Counted from the first letter of the stretch, positions 37,052-44,852 are shown. The stretch: 60,253 nucleotides of DNA from Lentzea indica (GCF_012184385.1 NZ_VSRL01000027.1:1-60253); one strand, 5' to 3'. Numbers and translations are program-made. The notes: a model not told the origin generated them from the letters alone.

Positions 37052-37368
37052 AGGAGCTCCTCCGGGATCTCGACTTCCCTGCTGCGCAACCACTCGCCCA
37101 GCGCCTTCGCCTGCGGGTCGAACCGCGTGCTGCCCGCCACCCCGTCGCCGAGCAGTCCGTGCAGCACGAAGTTGAGCGCCTTGAGGTTCGGCAGCTCGTA
37201 CCTGCTGACCTCTCGCGCCTCCGGCAGCAGCTCTTTGAGCTTCTCGGTCGTCAGGAAGCCGTTGAGCCACTCGTAGGCTTGTTCTGTGCGAACCCACACG
37301 CCGAGGTTCGCGTCGCCGCCCTTGTCCCCGCTGCGCGCTCCGGCGATCGTTCCCAACGGCCTCTTCAC
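37048..37368 (-). CDS. AtuA-related C-terminal domain protein
   Basis: A 106-residue protein corresponding to the C-terminal domain that in many AtuA/DUF1446 proteins is fused to the main chain: IAGARSGDKGGDANLGVWVR and NLKALNFVLHGLLGDGV. Here it is a separate gene linked to the AtuA gene by a GTGA overlap, so the two polypeptides probably assemble. Its exact biochemical role is not known. Confidence 0.85.
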   Translation of the reverse strand: MKRPLGTIAGARSGDKGGDANLGVWVRTEQAYEWLNGFLTTEKLKELLPEAREVSRYELPNLKALNFVLHGLLGDGVAGSTRFDPQAKALGEWLRSREVEIPEELL

Positions 37369-38570
37369 AGCAGCACCGCCTTGGCGCTGACCTCGTCGCG
37401 GTTCACATACGCCGCCCTGTAGACCCCGAACGGCGTCCCGTCACCGGGAGGCGCCGTCACGTGGAACCCGGGATAGCTCGCCAGCGCCAGCTCGATCGCC
37501 GCCCTGCTGAACCCCTTGGCCCGCCGGGGATCCGCCGTCTTGATCGTCACGTGCAGCAGCGCGCTCGCCTGCTCCTCGGTGTCCGCGTCGCTCTGGTCGG
37601 TCCGCGCGAGCGTCCACGTCAGCCCTTCGTCACCGATGGCGTCGTGGAGCTGCCGCTTGACCAGCTCGGCTTTGGCGTCCACGTCCAGTCCGGTGAGGAC
37701 GAACGTCGTGGCGTTCCTGAAGCCGCCCAACGTGTTCAGGCACACCTTGAGCGTGTCCGGCGGCAGGCTGCCCCTGGTCCCGCTGATCCTGACGCCTCTT
37801 TGATGCTCTTCAAGCCTGATCGTGTCGAAGTGCGTCGTGACGTCCGGCCCCAGGTACTCCGGCGCCCCGATCTCGTACAACAGCTGTGCCGTAACGGTGT
37901 CCGTGGTCACCGCCCCGCCGGTACCGTCGTGCTTGGTGATCAGGCACGACCCGTCCTCGTCGATCTCCGCGATCGGAAACCCCGGCCTGGTCGCGTCGAT
38001 CTCGGTGAAGAACGAGTAGTTCCCGCCGGTCGCCTGCGTTCCGCACTCCAGCACGTGCCCGGCGACCGTGGCTCCTGCCAGCCGGTCCCAGTCCGTGCGG
38101 GCCCAGCCGAAGTGCGCCGCGGCCGGCCCGACCACGAGACTCGCGTCCGTGACCCGCCCGGTGACCACGACCTGCGCGCCCTGGTTCAGGCACTCCGCGA
38201 TCTCCCACGCGCCCAGGTAGGCGTTGGCCGTCAACGCCTCCGGGAACCGGCCCTTGAGATCGTCACCCGTGACGTACCCGACCTTGGCGTCGAGCTTGCG
38301 CGCCAGCCCTTCCGGATTGAGCCCGCCCGCGTTGGTCACGATCTTGACGCCCTTGTCAAGCGCCAGGGCCAGGCAATCCTCCATCTGCCGGAGAAAAGTC
38401 TTGGCGTACCCGAGGCTGGAGTCCTTCATCCGATCCCGGCCCAGGATCAGCATGGTCAGCTCGGCGAGGTAGTCGCCCGTCAGCACGTCGAGGTGCCCGC
38501 CTTCGAGCTGCTCACGCATGGCGGACAACCGATCGCCGTAGAACCCGGACGCGTTGCCGATCCTGATCAC
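37365..38570 (-). CDS. Acyclic terpene utilisation AtuA family protein (DUF1446)
   Basis: A 401-residue protein matching the DUF1446/AtuA family. Typical blocks are IRIGNASGFYGDR at the start, GDYLAELTMLILGR, KIVTNAGGLNP, VVTGRVTDASLVVGP and GGNYSFFTEID. AtuA is needed for citronellol/geraniol growth in Pseudomonas; its reaction is unsettled. Start chosen at GTG 38570 because GGGAGG lies six bases upstream and the protein then begins at the family N-terminus. Translation is coupled to the AtuA-related gene. Confidence 0.88.
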   Translation of the reverse strand: MIRIGNASGFYGDRLSAMREQLEGGHLDVLTGDYLAELTMLILGRDRMKDSSLGYAKTFLRQMEDCLALALDKGVKIVTNAGGLNPEGLARKLDAKVGYVTGDDLKGRFPEALTANAYLGAWEIAECLNQGAQVVVTGRVTDASLVVGPAAAHFGWARTDWDRLAGATVAGHVLECGTQATGGNYSFFTEIDATRPGFPIAEIDEDGSCLITKHDGTGGAVTTDTVTAQLLYEIGAPEYLGPDVTTHFDTIRLEEHQRGVRISGTRGSLPPDTLKVCLNTLGGFRNATTFVLTGLDVDAKAELVKRQLHDAIGDEGLTWTLARTDQSDADTEEQASALLHVTIKTADPRRAKGFSRAAIELALASYPGFHVTAPPGDGTPFGVYRAAYVNRDEVSAKAVLL

Positions 38571-38607
38571 CGCCGGCCTCCCGCTTCGCCGTGCTCGCAT
38601 CCCCGCA

Positions 38608-39342
38608 TCACCGGCCACCTCCCGGCGGCCCCGCAAAGGCTTGCGCGATCGGCACCCACTGCTCGGCCACCTCGCCGGTGGCCTCGATCGCCAGCTCCCC
38701 GCGGTTTCGCCGCTGCGTCACCAGCCACGCGAAGTCCAGCGCAGGCCCGGAAACCCGGTTCTCCGCGTCCTGCGGCCCCCACGTCCACAGCTCCCCGCCC
38801 GGCCCGGTCAGCTCGACCCGGACCTCGGCCTGCGGCACCGGCAACCCGTTGAGCAGGAACGCGAATCCCATCGTCCGCACACCGAGGTGGCACACGTGTT
38901 TGATCCGCGCCGTCGGCTCCCGCACCACGCCGAGCGCGTCCGCGACGTCCTGGCCGTGCGCCCAGGTCTCCATGATCCGCGCGGTGGCCATCGACGCCGG
39001 GCTCATCGGCGGCCCGAACCACACGATCTTCCCGGAGGCCCGCGCCAGGTGCTCCCGCAGCGCCGCCCGGCTGTCCCGCCACAGCTCCAGCAGGTCCGGC
39101 AACGCCGCCGCCTCGGCCGCGGTCTTGTCGACGATGTTCGCCGTCAGCGGTTGCGCCTGGAACGCCTCGGGATCCGTGATGGCGAGGATCGCCGCCTTGT
39201 CCGTCCACATGAGATGGCCGATCTGGTGCCCGATCGTCCACCCCTCGGCGGGCGTGGGCAGCGACCAGTCCTCAGCACCGGAGACCATCGCGTCGAGCTC
39301 CCGCGACTCCGCGTCGAGGTCGGCCAGCAGTTCTGTGATCAC
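38608..39342 (-). CDS. TIGR03084/DinB-like metal-binding protein
   Basis: A 244-residue four-helix-bundle protein of the mycothiol-dependent/DinB-like superfamily, TIGR03084 type. Metal-ligand candidates are the His residues in GHQIGHLMWTD and in METWAHGQDVADALG, with the early WSLPTPAEGWT. A C-terminal domain (RVELTGPGGELWTWGP) follows. This family is usually found next to AtuA-like genes in actinobacteria (recollection). GTG 39342 overlaps the TetR stop (GTGA). Confidence 0.82.
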   Translation of the reverse strand: MITELLADLDAESRELDAMVSGAEDWSLPTPAEGWTIGHQIGHLMWTDKAAILAITDPEAFQAQPLTANIVDKTAAEAAALPDLLELWRDSRAALREHLARASGKIVWFGPPMSPASMATARIMETWAHGQDVADALGVVREPTARIKHVCHLGVRTMGFAFLLNGLPVPQAEVRVELTGPGGELWTWGPQDAENRVSGPALDFAWLVTQRRNRGELAIEATGEVAEQWVPIAQAFAGPPGGGR

Positions 39343-39920
39343 AGCTGCTCCTCCAGCATCCTCGCCCAGTAGCGCACGACGTGCGCGCGGCGTTTGCCGT
39401 CGTCCGCGAGCTGGTTGGCGAGAGCCAGCCCGCGCACCAGGTCCAGGGTCGCCTGCACGGCGTCCCTCACGCCCGGCAAGCTGTCGTCGACGTCGAGCAG
39501 CTCCAGCGCCAGCCCGTAAACCTCACGCCCCAGCCGCGCCTGCAGCTCCAGCACCTGCTCGCGCAGTTCCGGGTCCGTGCGCGCCGCGACCCACAGCTCC
39601 AAGGCCGCGGTGAACAGGTCGCTGGCGTGAAAGTCCGCGATCAGCTCCACCACGGCATGCGTGCTCTTCTCCGCGATCTGCGCCCGCCGCTTGAGCACCT
39701 CGACGCTCTCCGCGCCCACGTGCTCCACCGCCGCGGCCACCAGTTCGCCACGCGTCCGGAAGTGGTGCAGCTGCGCACCCCGCGACACGCCCGCTCGCTC
39801 GGCCACCTCGGTGGTCGTGGTGCCTGACCAGCCACGTTCCACCAGGCACTCGACCGTCGCCTCCATCAGCTTCCGCTTGGTCTCGCGGGTGCGGTCGGCC
39901 TGCCGCTGCCTCGTCTCCAC
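39339..39920 (-). CDS. TetR-family transcriptional regulator
   Basis: A 193-residue regulator. The N-terminal helix-turn-helix reads LMEATVECLVERGW, TTTEVAERAGVSRGAQLHHF. The C-terminal ligand domain has ALELWVAARTDPELREQVL. It is the first gene of the overlapping catabolic operon and presumably represses it until an acyl-CoA or terpenoid accumulates. GTG 39920 was chosen as start because it precedes the family N-terminus; upstream sequence is the operator region. The inverted repeat at 39944-39965 is its likely site. Confidence 0.9.
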   Translation of the reverse strand: METRQRQADRTRETKRKLMEATVECLVERGWSGTTTTEVAERAGVSRGAQLHHFRTRGELVAAAVEHVGAESVEVLKRRAQIAEKSTHAVVELIADFHASDLFTAALELWVAARTDPELREQVLELQARLGREVYGLALELLDVDDSLPGVRDAVQATLDLVRGLALANQLADDGKRRAHVVRYWARMLEEQL

Positions 39921-39943
39921 ACCTCGAGTGTTCCGCCCCACAA

Positions 39944-39965
39944 ACAAACAGTCAAGCCTGCTTGT
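39944..39965. promoter_or_regulatory. Candidate TetR operator
   Basis: ACAAACAG (39944-39951) and CTGCTTGT (39958-39965) form an inverted repeat with one mismatch and a 6-base centre. It lies between the divergent TetR operon and the methyltransferase gene, and a TTGACT on the minus strand falls inside it, so a bound repressor would block transcription of its own operon. Confidence 0.5.
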
Positions 39966-39990
39966 AAATGCCGATGTAGCGTCCGGAGTG

Positions 39991-40728
39991 ATGAGCATCG
40001 TTGATCAACTCAGGGCCGCCGGCTGCGTGTTCGCCGAGGAAGAGGCCGGCCTCCTCCAGGAAGCCGCCATCGACGAACGGCACCTCGAAGAGCTGGTGAC
40101 GCAGCGCGTGAGCGGGCTGCCGCTGGAGCACGTCGTGGGCTGGGCCGAGTTCTGCGGGCAGCGGATCGTGATCGCCAAAGGTGTGTTCGTGCCGCGTCAC
40201 CGCACCGAGCTCCTGGTCGACCTCGCGACCGAGCTGAAGCCCGAGGTCGCGGTCGACATGTGCTGCGGATCCGGCGCGGTGGGCGCGGTGCTGCAGCGCA
40301 GGCTGCCGAACGCCACGGTGTACGCGGCCGACATCGACCCCGTGGCTGTGGCGTGCGCGCGGAAGAACCTCGCGAACGTGTTCGAGGGCGACCTGTTCGC
40401 CCCGCTGCCCACGCACCTGCGAGGTCAGATCGACGTCGTGGTCGCCAACGTGCCGTACGTGCCCACCGACGACATCCAGTTCATGCCGACCGAAGCACGC
40501 GACTACGAGGCACGCGTCGCACTGGACGGCGGCACGGACGGACTCGAAGTCATGCGGCGCGTGGCGGTGCAGGCGGCGGACTGGTTGCGACCGGGCGGCC
40601 ACCTGCTGAGCGAGACCAGCGCCCGGCAGGCGCCCTGGGCACTCGAGGCCTTCGCCAGAGCCGGACTCGTCGCCAAGCTCGTGAGCAGCGAAGACACCAC
40701 CGCGGTCAGCGGCCACCTGCCCGCGTAG
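39991..40728 (+). CDS. HemK-like protein N5-glutamine methyltransferase
   Basis: A 245-residue SAM-dependent methyltransferase related to PrmC/HemK. The N-terminal helical domain ends with LPLEHVVGWAEF, then FVPRHRTELLVD. SAM motif I is VDMCCGSGAVG, followed by VYAADIDPVAV. The catalytic NPPY position reads VVANVPYVP, a variant seen in actinobacterial paralogues. It is smaller than PrmC and probably a paralogue acting on a different glutamine substrate. ATG 39991 is preferred; GTG 39988 is equally close to GGAG. Confidence 0.82.
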   Translation: MSIVDQLRAAGCVFAEEEAGLLQEAAIDERHLEELVTQRVSGLPLEHVVGWAEFCGQRIVIAKGVFVPRHRTELLVDLATELKPEVAVDMCCGSGAVGAVLQRRLPNATVYAADIDPVAVACARKNLANVFEGDLFAPLPTHLRGQIDVVVANVPYVPTDDIQFMPTEARDYEARVALDGGTDGLEVMRRVAVQAADWLRPGGHLLSETSARQAPWALEAFARAGLVAKLVSSEDTTAVSGHLPA

Positions 40729-40768
40729 ACGCCTTGCCGACATTCAACTCGACGACGCGCGCCCGACT

Positions 40769-40783
40769 CCGTACAATGTACGG
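40769..40783 (+). promoter_or_regulatory. Palindrome containing a -10 element; leaderless promoter
   Basis: CCGTACA (40769-40775) and TGTACGG (40777-40783) are perfect 7-bp arms around one base. The palindrome contains a good -10 box TACAAT at 40772-40777, and the ATG at 40785 lies seven bases after it, so transcription would start at or beside the start codon. A regulator bound to the palindrome would cover the promoter. Confidence 0.55.
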
Positions 40784-40784
40784 T

Positions 40785-41129
40785 ATGTCGTACGACGAGG
40801 TCATGCAGTGGTTCGCGCAATGGGACGAGCTCGCGGTCGCGGGTGAGGTCGAGAAGATGGCCGACATGGCGCTGTTTCCGATCAACACGGTCACCGACGG
40901 CTCGGCGACGTCGTGGGACCGGGAGCGGTTCATCAAGGAGATGGGCGCGCAGCTCGGCGGTGACGTGCAGATGGAGTCCACCAGGACGCCGCACTTCATC
41001 AACGACAACCTGGTCTTCGTGATCACCGACGGGACGATCAACGGGATGACCGTGCGCTACGGCGACCTTCTGGTGAAGGTCGGCGGCGGGTGGAAGTTCC
41101 AGACGATGGTCCAGGGCGGCTGGGCCTAG
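40785..41129 (+). CDS. SnoaL/NTF2-like protein
   Basis: A 114-residue single-domain protein with the cone-like NTF2/SnoaL pattern: helix VMQWFAQWDELAVAGEVEKMADM, FPINTVTDG, then strands VQMESTRTPHFIND, LVFVITDGTI and DLLVKVGGGWKFQTM. Such proteins are small-molecule enzymes or binding proteins. No catalytic residues can be named. The ATG at 40785 was chosen on the leaderless-promoter spacing; ATG 40776 in the -10 box is the alternative. Confidence 0.65.
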   Translation: MSYDEVMQWFAQWDELAVAGEVEKMADMALFPINTVTDGSATSWDRERFIKEMGAQLGGDVQMESTRTPHFINDNLVFVITDGTINGMTVRYGDLLVKVGGGWKFQTMVQGGWA

Positions 41130-41203
41130 CCCTGCGACAAGAGGCGGCGAAGGACACCCTGGGGAAGAGGGTGCCTACCGCGCAGAATCTCAAAAGAAGA
41201 ATC

Positions 41204-43198
41204 TCAAAGCAGGGTGAGCTGTTCCTGGTCCACGCGCGGAGCCGGCACACCGACCGGCAGGCTGCCATCGGGCCACACGCCGTCGTCGTCACCGGGCACA
41301 CCGGTGACGGCGTCGGTGGAACGCCCGCGCGGTGCCAGTCCGTGCTTCTCGATCAGCGGAACCACCCGCGCCGTCAGCCGCGCGCGATACCGCTTGTCCA
41401 CATAGGACCCCGCTCCGTAGAGATACCGGTACGTCTCAATGAGATCCGGATGCTCACGGCGGAGCCACGCAGCGAACCACTCCCGAGCGCCAGGACGCAG
41501 GTGCAACGGCAGCACGGTCACGCCCGTGGCGCCGGCGGCCGCGATCTGCTCCAGCAGAAAGTCCAGCTGCTCAACGGAATCCGTCAGCTCGGGCAACACA
41601 GGAGCCACGAACACCCCGCACGGCAACCCGGCCTCCCGCACCTTCCGCACCAGGTCCAGCCGAGCAGCCGGCGTCGGCGTGCCAGGTTCCAGCGACCTGT
41701 GCAGATCACGGTCCATCAACGCCAGCGACACCGCGATTCCCACCGGCACCACCTCGGCCGCGGCGGACAGCAGCGGCAGATCGCGCGCCAGCAGTGTGCC
41801 CTTCGTCAGGATCGAGAAGGGCGTGCGGGAGGCGGTCAGCGCCTCGATGATCCCTGGCATCAAGGCGTACCGCCCCTCCGCCCGCTGGTACGGATCCGTG
41901 TTGGTGCCCAGCGCCACGTGCTTCTGCTTCCACTTGGGGGAACGCAGCTGACGCGACAGCACCTCCCCCGCGTTGACCTTGACGATGAGCTGGCTGTCGA
42001 AGTCGCGGCCGGAGTCGAGATCCAGGTACGTGTGGGTCTTGCGCGCGAAGCAGTTGTGGGACACCACGCCGTTCGCGATGAAGTCACCGGTACCGGTCGT
42101 GATGTCGTACAGCGTCATCTCCGAGAGCGGCTCAACGGAGACGACGCCCAACGGCTGCTGGGACTTGATCGCCACGCCGTCGATGTCGCGCTTGCGCGTG
42201 ATCGCCGGGTCGACGGTGTGGAAGAAGCGCAGGTTCTCCCGCAGCCCGCCGCGCAGCCGCACGACGCGCACACCGCGGCGCCGCCGAAGCTCCTCGATCG
42301 CGAAGTCGAAGTCGAAGTGCTTCAAGGCGATGCAGATCGCTTCGAGCACGGTGGCGTTGCGCGTCGACATGCGCAGGATGCTGCGCGAGCAGGTCCCGAG
42401 GTAGTCGAACGCGCCGGCCAGGAAACCCTTGAGCCAGTCGGGGTTCGGGGCTATCTGCCAGTGCGCGAGCTCGCGCACTTGGTGCAGAAATCCCCTCCCT
42501 TCTCGCACACCGAAGTAGTCGAGATACTCCTGTGTGCGGTCCATGGCCTCTATGTCGGCCAAGGGGATGTGGAACTCGCTCCCGTCGTCCACCATGCCGC
42601 GCAGGTAGCCGCGGCGGTAGTCGTCGGTCACGGTGGGCTGCTCGACGAAAGCCCCCGTGCCCATCAGCTTGTTGCCGGTCGTGAGGTGCGGACGGCGGCC
42701 CGTGCCGGCGGTGTCACCGGTCACGTGCTTCCAGCCGCGGTCGGTCAGGAAGCGGTGATCACCGGACGCGACCACCGACGTGCCGTCCTCCAGCGTCAGC
42801 CGGTACGCGACCTTGCGCGTTTCCCATTGCGCCAGAACGGTGGTGAGCTTGTAGCGCCGGTAGTTGCCGACGAGCTCAGTGCCGTAGATCTCGTCGCCTT
42901 CCCGCAGCTCGGACAACGGCTTGGTGCGGCCGTTGGCCATGAGGATCGGGGTGTCACCGGCCATGCAGTAGGTGCAGGCGTGTGAGCAGCCCCGATACGG
43001 GTTCACGGTCCAGGAGAAGGGCAGCGACGAACCCGGTACCCCGTTGAGCACGGATTTGGCGCGGACCTCGTGGAACACCACGTCCGCGAACTCAGGAGTT
43101 CGTACGCTGCGCACCAGTCCCGGTAGCCCCGGTAGCGCCTGCTGCGGCTCTGCCTCGAGTTTCTGTCCGTCCCATCGCACACACCGATTCGAACACAT
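41204..43198 (-). CDS. Rv2578c-family radical SAM protein containing an intein
   Basis: A 664-residue precursor giving a 359-residue enzyme after splicing. The extein matches the Rv2578c radical SAM family, related to spore photoproduct lyase: SWTVNPYRGCSHACTY, then after the intein CFARKTHTYLDLDSG, VALGTNTDPYQ, FSILTKGTL, VPVGIAVSLAL and VLPLHLRPGA. The intein (residues 78-382) interrupts the CxxxCxxC cluster motif just before its third Cys. Start ATG 43198 lies inside a consensus LexA box, so the mRNA is probably leaderless or nearly so and SOS controlled. It is divergent from pnuC, with 26 bases between start codons. The substrate is unknown; a DNA-repair role is inferred from regulation and homology. 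Confidence 0.92.
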   Translation of the reverse strand: MCSNRCVRWDGQKLEAEPQQALPGLPGLVRSVRTPEFADVVFHEVRAKSVLNGVPGSSLPFSWTVNPYRGCSHACTYCMAGDTPILMANGRTKPLSELREGDEIYGTELVGNYRRYKLTTVLAQWETRKVAYRLTLEDGTSVVASGDHRFLTDRGWKHVTGDTAGTGRRPHLTTGNKLMGTGAFVEQPTVTDDYRRGYLRGMVDDGSEFHIPLADIEAMDRTQEYLDYFGVREGRGFLHQVRELAHWQIAPNPDWLKGFLAGAFDYLGTCSRSILRMSTRNATVLEAICIALKHFDFDFAIEELRRRRGVRVVRLRGGLRENLRFFHTVDPAITRKRDIDGVAIKSQQPLGVVSVEPLSEMTLYDITTGTGDFIANGVVSHNCFARKTHTYLDLDSGRDFDSQLIVKVNAGEVLSRQLRSPKWKQKHVALGTNTDPYQRAEGRYALMPGIIEALTASRTPFSILTKGTLLARDLPLLSAAAEVVPVGIAVSLALMDRDLHRSLEPGTPTPAARLDLVRKVREAGLPCGVFVAPVLPELTDSVEQLDFLLEQIAAAGATGVTVLPLHLRPGAREWFAAWLRREHPDLIETYRYLYGAGSYVDKRYRARLTARVVPLIEKHGLAPRGRSTDAVTGVPGDDDGVWPDGSLPVGVPAPRVDQEQLTLL
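42053..42967 (-). other. Intein with degenerate LAGLIDADG endonuclease domain
   Basis: A 305-residue intein in the radical SAM gene. Block A is CMAGDTPILMANG with the Cys nucleophile (codon at 42965-42967). Block B is VVASGDHRFLTDRGW. The C-terminal blocks are TLYDITTGTGDFIANGVV and SHN followed by Cys+1. All splicing residues (C1, block-B His, His-Asn, C+1) are present. The central part looks like a LAGLIDADG endonuclease, but the motifs are GYLRGMVDDGS and GFLAGAFDYLG, where the second has lost the acidic residue, so homing activity is probably lost while splicing is retained. Confidence 0.88.
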
Positions 43199-43204
43199 GT
43201 TCGA
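43189..43204. promoter_or_regulatory. LexA/SOS box
   Basis: TCGAACACATGTTCGA matches the actinobacterial LexA consensus TCGAAC-N4-GTTCGA at every defined position. It overlaps the ATG (43196-43198, minus strand) of the radical SAM gene and ends 20 bases before the GTG of pnuC on the plus strand, so LexA could repress either or both. Confidence 0.85.
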
Positions 43205-43224
43205 ACGGCGGTCAAGGAGCGCAC

Positions 43225-43794
43225 GTGTCACCCGTTGAGGTTGCAGGCTTCATCACCGGCGCACTGTGCGTGTGGCTCGTCGCCCGGCAAAACCCCTGGA
43301 ACTGGCCCATCGGGATCGCCAACAACGTCGCGTTCTTCGTGCTGTTCTGGGGCAGCGGCCTGTACGCGGACTCCGGACTGCAGATCGTCTACGTCGTGCT
43401 CGCGGTCTACGGCTGGTGGGCGTGGCTGCGCGGCGGCGAGCAGCACACGACGCTGCACGTCAGCCGCACGACGACGCAGCAGTGGATCTGGCTCGCGGTC
43501 GCCGGCGTGCTCGGAACCGGGCTGCTGCACTGGATCCTGGTGACTTTCACCGAGTCGACCGTCCCGTTCTGGGACGCGATCACGACCGTGCTGTCACTGC
43601 TCGCGACGTGGGGCCAAGCCCGCAAGAAGATCGAGTGCTGGTGGCTGTGGATCGCCGCCGACGTGATCTACGTGCCGCTCTACGCGTACAAGGAGCTGTA
43701 TCTGACAGCGGTGTTGTACGTGGGGTTCATGGTGCTGTGCGTGATCGGGCTGCGCAGCTGGATCAAGGACATCAAGGACGAGGCGCGGGTGTGA
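43225..43794 (+). CDS. pnuC: Nicotinamide riboside transporter PnuC
   Basis: A 189-residue PnuC with about seven transmembrane helices. Signature residues are LVARQNPWNWPIGIANNVAF, GLYADSGLQIVYVVLAVYGWWAW and the late WWLWIAADVIYVPLYAYK with the aromatic substrate-binding residues. It facilitates uptake of nicotinamide riboside. GTG 43225 has AAGGAG five bases upstream. It overlaps the NadR-like gene by four bases, so uptake and phosphorylation are coupled. Confidence 0.93.
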   Translation: MSPVEVAGFITGALCVWLVARQNPWNWPIGIANNVAFFVLFWGSGLYADSGLQIVYVVLAVYGWWAWLRGGEQHTTLHVSRTTTQQWIWLAVAGVLGTGLLHWILVTFTESTVPFWDAITTVLSLLATWGQARKKIECWWLWIAADVIYVPLYAYKELYLTAVLYVGFMVLCVIGLRSWIKDIKDEARV

Positions 43795-44852
43795 AGGAGT
43801 TCGAACACGCACTGGTGCTCGGCAAGTTCTACCCACCTCACAACGGGCACCACCACCTCATCGAGACAGCCGCCGCACGCAGCGAACGCACCACCGTCAC
43901 CGTGCTCGCGGCTTCGACGGAGTCCATCCCGCTCGAACACCGGGTGCGCTGGCTGACCGAGACCCACAGAACGACGCCGGGCGTGCGCATCATCGGGGAC
44001 CTGGACGACCACCCGATGGACTTCGACTCCGACGAGATCTGGAGCCTGCACGTCGAACTGACCAAGGCAGTGCTGGCGAGGCGCGCGATCGCCGACGGAG
44101 AACCCCGCAAAGCAAAGGTCGACGTCGTGTTCTCCAGCGAGAAGTACGGCGACGAACTGGCACGACGGCTTGGCGCGCAGCACGTGCTCGTCGACCTCGA
44201 CCGCCTCACGCACCCCGTCTCGGGAACGGCGATGAGGACCGACCCCATCGCGAACTGGCACCACCTCGCGCCGGCGACCCAGCGCGGGCTGGGGTGGAAG
44301 GTCGTGGTCGTCGGTGCCGAGAGCACCGGCACCACCACCCTCTCCCGGCAGCTCGCGGACCACTTCCAGGCGCCGTGGATCCCCGAGTACGGCCGCGAAC
44401 ACACCGAGCACAAGCTCCAGGCGGCCAGGACCTTCAGCTCAGATGCCACTGTGAACAGTCTGGTGTGGACGCTGGGCGACTTCGAAGACGTGGCGCACGA
44501 ACAGGAACGCCGCATCCAGGCCGAAACCGCGCCACTGGTGATCGCGGACAACGACGCGTTCGCCGCGACGGTCTGGGGAGAGCGCTACCTCGGTTTCCGC
44601 CCAAACCTCTTCCTCGGCACCGAACCGGACCTCTACCTGCTGACCGACCACGTCGGCGTTCCGTTCGAACAGGACGGCTGGCGTGACGGAGAACACCTGC
44701 GGGAGTGGATGACCGGCCTGTTCGAACGTGAGCTGACCAGGCGTGGCGTGCCGTGGCTCAAGGTGACGGAGGACAGGTTCGCGACTGCCATAACGGCCGT
44801 CGCACAACTCATGAGGCAGGATGTCACGCGTGGGTCACGGTCACGGGCATAG
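43791..44852 (+). CDS. NadR-type nicotinamide-nucleotide adenylyltransferase/ribosylnicotinamide kinase
   Basis: A 353-residue bifunctional NAD-salvage enzyme. The N-terminal nucleotidyltransferase has GKFYPPHNGHHHLI with the GHHxxH-like motif and a late SGTAMR in place of ISGT-R. The kinase half starts at about residue 165 with VVVVGAESTGTTTLSRQL and includes REHTEHK and IADNDAF. The P-loop has Thr where Lys is usual (GxESTGKTT). It traps nicotinamide riboside as NMN and then makes NAD. GTG 43791 overlaps the pnuC stop. The last 32 bases overlap the YibE/F gene. Confidence 0.88.
   Translation: MKEFEHALVLGKFYPPHNGHHHLIETAAARSERTTVTVLAASTESIPLEHRVRWLTETHRTTPGVRIIGDLDDHPMDFDSDEIWSLHVELTKAVLARRAIADGEPRKAKVDVVFSSEKYGDELARRLGAQHVLVDLDRLTHPVSGTAMRTDPIANWHHLAPATQRGLGWKVVVVGAESTGTTTLSRQLADHFQAPWIPEYGREHTEHKLQAARTFSSDATVNSLVWTLGDFEDVAHEQERRIQAETAPLVIADNDAFAATVWGERYLGFRPNLFLGTEPDLYLLTDHVGVPFEQDGWRDGEHLREWMTGLFERELTRRGVPWLKVTEDRFATAITAVAQLMRQDVTRGSRSRA

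Noticed and set aside
41090-42985. A 631-codon plus-strand open frame antisense to the intein gene
   Set aside because: It is Arg/His/Leu-rich with no recognisable domain and exists because high-GC third positions suppress stops on the opposite strand.
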